Source: a virus
DNA: 30,611 bases
Strand: one strand, 5' to 3'
IMG/VR virus record: IMGVR_UViG_3300002144_000745
Span: 1 to 30,611 of that record
The position numbers and the translations under genes were made by a program. The notes under the pieces are model-generated. The model saw only the letters and a program-made list of their open reading frames with translations, was not told the DNA's origin and did not search any database. Positions 28,193 to 30,611 of the stretch are shown here, piece after piece. Each line of letters opens with the position of its first letter. Within the stretch, counting starts at the first letter, position 1.

Positions 28193-28387
28193 ATGAAACG
28201 AAAACAAACTGCTAAGGAACGCAACCAGTTCGTTGCCTTAGCATTATTTAGAAAAGCTGGCAGTCACGCTAAGAGTACCAAAGCTCTGCGTAGACAAGAA
28301 AAATCAAGGAATCGTAGCTCAATGGTAGAGCAAGACGCTTTTAACGTCGAGGTTCAGAGTTCAAATCTCTGCGGTTCCACCATATAA
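28193..28387 (+). CDS. Small basic protein ORF running into tRNA-Lys
   Basis: AAGGAG seven bases upstream gives this ATG an excellent ribosome-binding site, behind its own promoter. The first ~38 residues (MKRKQTAKERNQFVALALFR then KAGSHAKSTKALRRQEK) look like a genuine small, very basic protein. From memory they resemble short Lys/Arg-rich proteins of proteobacteria. There is no stop before tRNA-Lys begins at 28308. The frame continues through the tRNA and stops at 28385-28387 (64 aa). Residues beyond ~39 are only translated tRNA sequence. After RNase P cuts at 28308 the message would lack a stop codon. The function is unknown; nucleic-acid or ribosome binding fits the charge. Confidence 0.6.
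   Translation: MKRKQTAKERNQFVALALFRKAGSHAKSTKALRRQEKSRNRSSMVEQDAFNVEVQSSNLCGSTI
28308..28382 (+). tRNA. tRNA-Lys (TTT)
   Basis: The acceptor pair GGAATCG/CGGTTCC is followed by encoded ACCA. The D-arm is GCTCAATGGTAGAGC. The anticodon loop CTTTTAA gives TTT. The T-arm is CAGAGTTCAAATCTCTG. It lies inside the reading frame that starts at 28193. Confidence 0.93.
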
Positions 28388-28455
28388 AAGCACATATTCC
28401 TCAATCTGGATCCGCTATGCCGAAAGGTGCGAGGACAATGTGTGCTTCTATATGG
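28383..28455 (+). ncRNA. Candidate structured RNA hairpin next to tRNA-Lys
   Basis: TATA-A-AAGCACA at the left pairs with TGTGCTT-C-TATA at the right (about 28383-28395 and 28441-28453). A second stem TCCTC/GAGGA lies inside, and then GCC-GAAA-GGT with a GNRA tetraloop. The nested stems give an extended ~70-nt hairpin. It matches no RNA family I recognise, and it could be a processing signal or a stable RNA. Confidence 0.45.
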
Positions 28456-28520
28456 TGAGGCCACCAACGCAGTGCGCAATCAAAAAGTTATTTGCGAGTA
28501 ATTGGCTGGCTATATAATGT

Positions 28521-30074
28521 ATGAGACATCTTTTTCTGTTATTATTTCCATTTTTAGTCAGTTGTTCTGGTTCTAGTGTACAAACCACAGTTAATATTGA
28601 TCAATATGATCAGTGGGCCAGCGGACTAAACCAGCGTAACTATCAAAGTACACCAGGTAGTATCTATCTATTTGTTAACAGTGATTGCCAGGCTTTCATT
28701 GATGTGTTTGGTACCTGTTTTGATAACAATGCCACAGCACCATATATTATACCTCAGTTACCAGTTGGTACAACATACTTAGATCCTAACTATGCTACAC
28801 TGGATAAATGCGCGCCTTGCAACGGTGTTAACCAATTTGGTCAGCAGACTAACATATCAAATCGACTTAGCAATACAGATGCGTTAGTCACTGTGGTAAA
28901 ATTTCCTCCCAAGGCAGCATATTTTGGATATCAAAGTTATGTGTTTACTACATTAAAGTCTAATTATAATACTAATATACCCAAGTTAAGACTACCTAGT
29001 CCCAATGAAACCCGTTGGGAAATATTTGGCAGCATAGGCAATGACGTTAATAACATCATAGTAGAAAATCAGATGGGCGATCCATGGCACGGTTCTATTG
29101 TGATGTACATAACAACAGTAAACTCAACGTTGGCAAACAGCATTAAACAAGATGCTATTAGTCAAGGTATACCGGGTAATTCTATTTTTGTTGAAGCTAT
29201 AGGTGATAATGTCAAGAACGGAACAGACAGTAGTTCAGATGATTTAATTACGTTGATTCGGTACGCAGTCCCTAAAGATGCAGATCAAGGACAAGAATGG
29301 TTGCAGGATGTTGGCAAAAACATTATTGTTTACCGTGTGTCCGCAAATGACAGTACTGTAACCAGATATGTAAAAAATGAATATACCAGACGTACTGGTA
29401 ATATTGAGTTACAATTACAAGAACCATTGAACGAACTAGCGGGTATTTTACAATTGTGGTTTATAAATCAAGGACAGATCAATTCTTCAGTTGATGTAAT
29501 GGGCCGAACCACTGTCGACATTGATGGGATACCCAGAGGGCTTATTGGGGGAGACTGTATCGACAAAGGAACTATTTGTGCAGGTGACAATGCAGACACC
29601 AGCACTTATGCTCATTCGCGTAAGTTTCAATTGACAACAATGCCTGCATTTGTTGCGGGTATAAATCATAATCGTTTAAAAAATGCAAGTTATATTAGTT
29701 TGAGTGTGTATAACATTGACCAAGGTCAAGGTGTAGCAAGTTCATCAGAAACTGACATGGACGCTGTGGGATTTAATAGTGGTACGTTAGATGATTCGGC
29801 CGAGGCAGTTTTAAAAGAATTAGGCTTGTACGAAAAAGCCAGCAACTCGCTTAAACTGGTATTACCTAAAATGTATGTGTCGTTGGTATCGCGCCAATGT
29901 GACATCGCCGAGCAGTATTGTATAGATTTGCAGGGTACTAGTTTGATACCGTTAGAATCAAATATTAATGTTGATGAACGTAGTTATATTAATCCGGGTA
30001 CTACCACAGGAGCAAACTCTAATACAATGGTATATCCTCGTGTTATTATTGCAACAGATTTCCCGACAAAATAA
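28521..30074 (+). CDS. Predicted large phage-encoded lipoprotein
   Basis: This is a 517-aa protein. The N terminus MRHLFLLLFPFLVSCSGSS is a short signal peptide with lipobox LVSC, predicting cleavage before C15 and lipid attachment in a bacterial envelope. The mature part is rich in Asn, Ser and Thr and holds several Cys (DCQAF, GTCFDN, KCAPCNG, GGDCID, TICAGD, RQCDIAEQYCID) that could form disulfides in the periplasm. No enzymatic family is recognised. Small phage lipoproteins block superinfection by hiding receptors or DNA-entry proteins. A role of that kind is possible but this one is far larger. It lacks a Shine-Dalgarno and sits between the two tRNA clusters. Confidence 0.75.
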   Translation: MRHLFLLLFPFLVSCSGSSVQTTVNIDQYDQWASGLNQRNYQSTPGSIYLFVNSDCQAFIDVFGTCFDNNATAPYIIPQLPVGTTYLDPNYATLDKCAPCNGVNQFGQQTNISNRLSNTDALVTVVKFPPKAAYFGYQSYVFTTLKSNYNTNIPKLRLPSPNETRWEIFGSIGNDVNNIIVENQMGDPWHGSIVMYITTVNSTLANSIKQDAISQGIPGNSIFVEAIGDNVKNGTDSSSDDLITLIRYAVPKDADQGQEWLQDVGKNIIVYRVSANDSTVTRYVKNEYTRRTGNIELQLQEPLNELAGILQLWFINQGQINSSVDVMGRTTVDIDGIPRGLIGGDCIDKGTICAGDNADTSTYAHSRKFQLTTMPAFVAGINHNRLKNASYISLSVYNIDQGQGVASSSETDMDAVGFNSGTLDDSAEAVLKELGLYEKASNSLKLVLPKMYVSLVSRQCDIAEQYCIDLQGTSLIPLESNINVDERSYINPGTTTGANSNTMVYPRVIIATDFPTK

Positions 30075-30077
30075 TAG

Positions 30078-30106
30078 TTGACGAATAATACAAATATTAT
30101 TGTAAT
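30078..30106 (+). promoter_or_regulatory. Sigma70-type promoter for second tRNA cluster
   Basis: TTGACG (30078-30083), a 17-bp spacer and TGTAAT (30101-30106) lie four bases after the lipoprotein gene and upstream of five tRNAs. Confidence 0.65.
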
Positions 30107-30191
30107 TAATACTTAGACAGCAGCAAACGATAGAGCAGTTGCAACAAGTTAAGAAATATATATTCCCGAAGCATAAAGTGTGTTTCAATAT

Positions 30192-30266
30192 GGTAAAGTA
30201 GCATAATGGTTGTGCGCCTCCTTCATACGGAGTCCGGTGTAAGTTCGAATCTTACCTTTACCACCA
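30192..30266 (+). tRNA. tRNA-Met/Ile2 (CAT), second copy
   Basis: The acceptor pair GGTAAAG/CTTTACC is followed by encoded ACCA. The anticodon loop TTCATAC gives CAT. The T-arm is GTAAGTTCGAATCTTAC. The sequence differs from the first CAT tRNA at 26305, so the two probably have different identities. Confidence 0.88.
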
Positions 30267-30291
30267 AGTTACAAAGTAAAAACAAGATACT

Positions 30292-30365
30292 GGGTTGTTC
30301 GTCCAATGGTAGGATTCTGGTCTCCAACACCAGCGATTGCGGTTCGAGCCCGTAACAACTCACCA
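30292..30365 (+). tRNA. tRNA-Trp (CCA)
   Basis: The acceptor pair GGGTTGT/ACAACTC is followed by encoded ACCA. The anticodon arm CTGGT-CTCCAAC-ACCAG gives CCA. Confidence 0.9.
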
Positions 30366-30369
30366 ATAT

Positions 30370-30447
30370 GTACACGTGGCAGAGAGGCCCAATGCACTGG
30401 ATTGCAAATCCAAATAACCGTCAGTTCAAATCTGACCGTGTACTCCA
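30370..30447 (+). tRNA. tRNA-Cys (GCA)
   Basis: The acceptor pair GTACACG/CGTGTAC is followed by TCCA. The anticodon loop TTGCAAA gives GCA. The T-arm GTCAG-TTCAAAT-CTGAC is perfect. Confidence 0.88.
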
Positions 30448-30452
30448 AATTT

Positions 30453-30529
30453 GCCCCTGTAGCTCAACTGGACAGAGTGTCGGTCTTCGAAACCGCGGGT
30501 TGGGAGTTCGAATCTCTCCGGGGGCACCA
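30453..30529 (+). tRNA. tRNA-Arg (TCG)
   Basis: The acceptor pair GCCCCTG/CGGGGGC is followed by encoded ACCA. The anticodon loop CTTCGAA within CGGT/ACCG gives TCG. It is a second Arg isoacceptor besides TCT. Confidence 0.9.
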
Positions 30530-30535
30530 GGTTAT

Positions 30536-30610
30536 GGAGTTTGTGATGTAATGGTAGCATCAGAGATTGTGATTCTCTTCGCGTGGGTTCGATTCCCATC
30601 ATTCTCCCCA
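30536..30610 (+). tRNA. tRNA-His (GTG)
   Basis: The anticodon arm AGAGA-TTGTGAT-TCTCT gives GTG. The extra 5' G (30536) faces discriminator C (30607), which is the hallmark of tRNA-His, and CCA follows. Two T/T mismatches occur in the middle of the acceptor stem (30540/30603 and 30541/30602). Confidence 0.85.
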
Positions 30611-30611
30611 A

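Noticed and set aside
28492-28518. TTGCGA-15-TATAAT as a promoter for the lipoprotein
   Set aside because: The spacer is too short, and the start point would fall after the ATG at 28521.
30306-30611. Frames over the second tRNA cluster on both strands (30306-30551 plus, 30426-30611 minus)
   Set aside because: They consist of tRNA sequence, with VAQLDRVSVFETAGWEFES-type strings that are well-known tRNA artefacts.
1-30611. CRISPR array, insertion sequence or integrase/attachment site
   Set aside because: I saw no regularly spaced repeats, transposase or integrase motifs. tRNA genes are phage-encoded clusters, not evident attachment sites.

Overview
The window is a piece of a T4-like myovirus genome from the broad group that contains the marine and freshwater T4-like phages (cyanophage/pelagiphage type gene families). 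The evidence is a contractile-tail sheath and tube, a T4-type head-completion nuclease (gp4), small and large terminase (gp16, gp17), gp32, UvsX and UvsY, a set of hypothetical families I know from aquatic T4-like phages, T4-type late promoters (TATAAATA), and 12 tRNA genes. The host is probably a proteobacterium. The only hint is a ferredoxin-NADP reductase of the proteobacterial Fpr type, so this is an inference.

Layout. 1-261 (minus): edge of a small Zn-finger/HNH-like gene, divergent from the tail operon. 362-7543: sheath (gp18), tube (gp19), a second tube-like protein with a very long Gly/Ser/Ala-rich tail, a small conserved protein and gp4. 7552-8208: a GIY-YIG homing endonuclease inserted directly before terminase small subunit gp16 (8210-8707). 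8747-12151: head/core-region proteins, some with capsid-targeting-like N termini. 12126-12671 (minus): an HNH endonuclease. 12759-14327: large terminase. 14343-17331: a 2OG-Fe(II) oxygenase, a conserved structural-region protein and a radical SAM protein. 17485-22179: recombination module gp32, two AT-rich unknowns, UvsX, a 75-aa protein and UvsY. 22188-22949: nucleotidyltransferase-cupin fusion. 22975-23597 (minus): five overlapping micro-genes. 23763-25160: a nuclease-like protein carrying a capsid-targeting N terminus. 25179-26249: TauD-type oxygenase. 26305-30611: two tRNA clusters holding fpr, structured RNA segments, a small basic ORF that runs into tRNA-Lys, and a large predicted lipoprotein.

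How the genes work together. The structural and packaging genes are mostly driven by T4-type late promoters. At nine starts the TAAATA box sits 5-7 nt before the ATG, so by T4 spacing the transcripts should begin at or next to the start codon (leaderless). Replication/recombination genes and tRNA clusters instead have host-type TTGACA/TATAAT promoters with 16-17 bp spacers, and gp32 and uvsX share an identical Shine-Dalgarno region. Accessory metabolic genes (radical SAM, Fpr, two 2OG-Fe(II) oxygenases, nucleotidyltransferase-cupin) suggest cofactor-dependent modification chemistry of unknown target. The most promising leads are the capsid-targeted nuclease, the leaderless late-promoter pattern, the 13-bp duplication that moves the start of the oxygenase gene, the structured RNAs in the tRNA cluster, and the lipoprotein.
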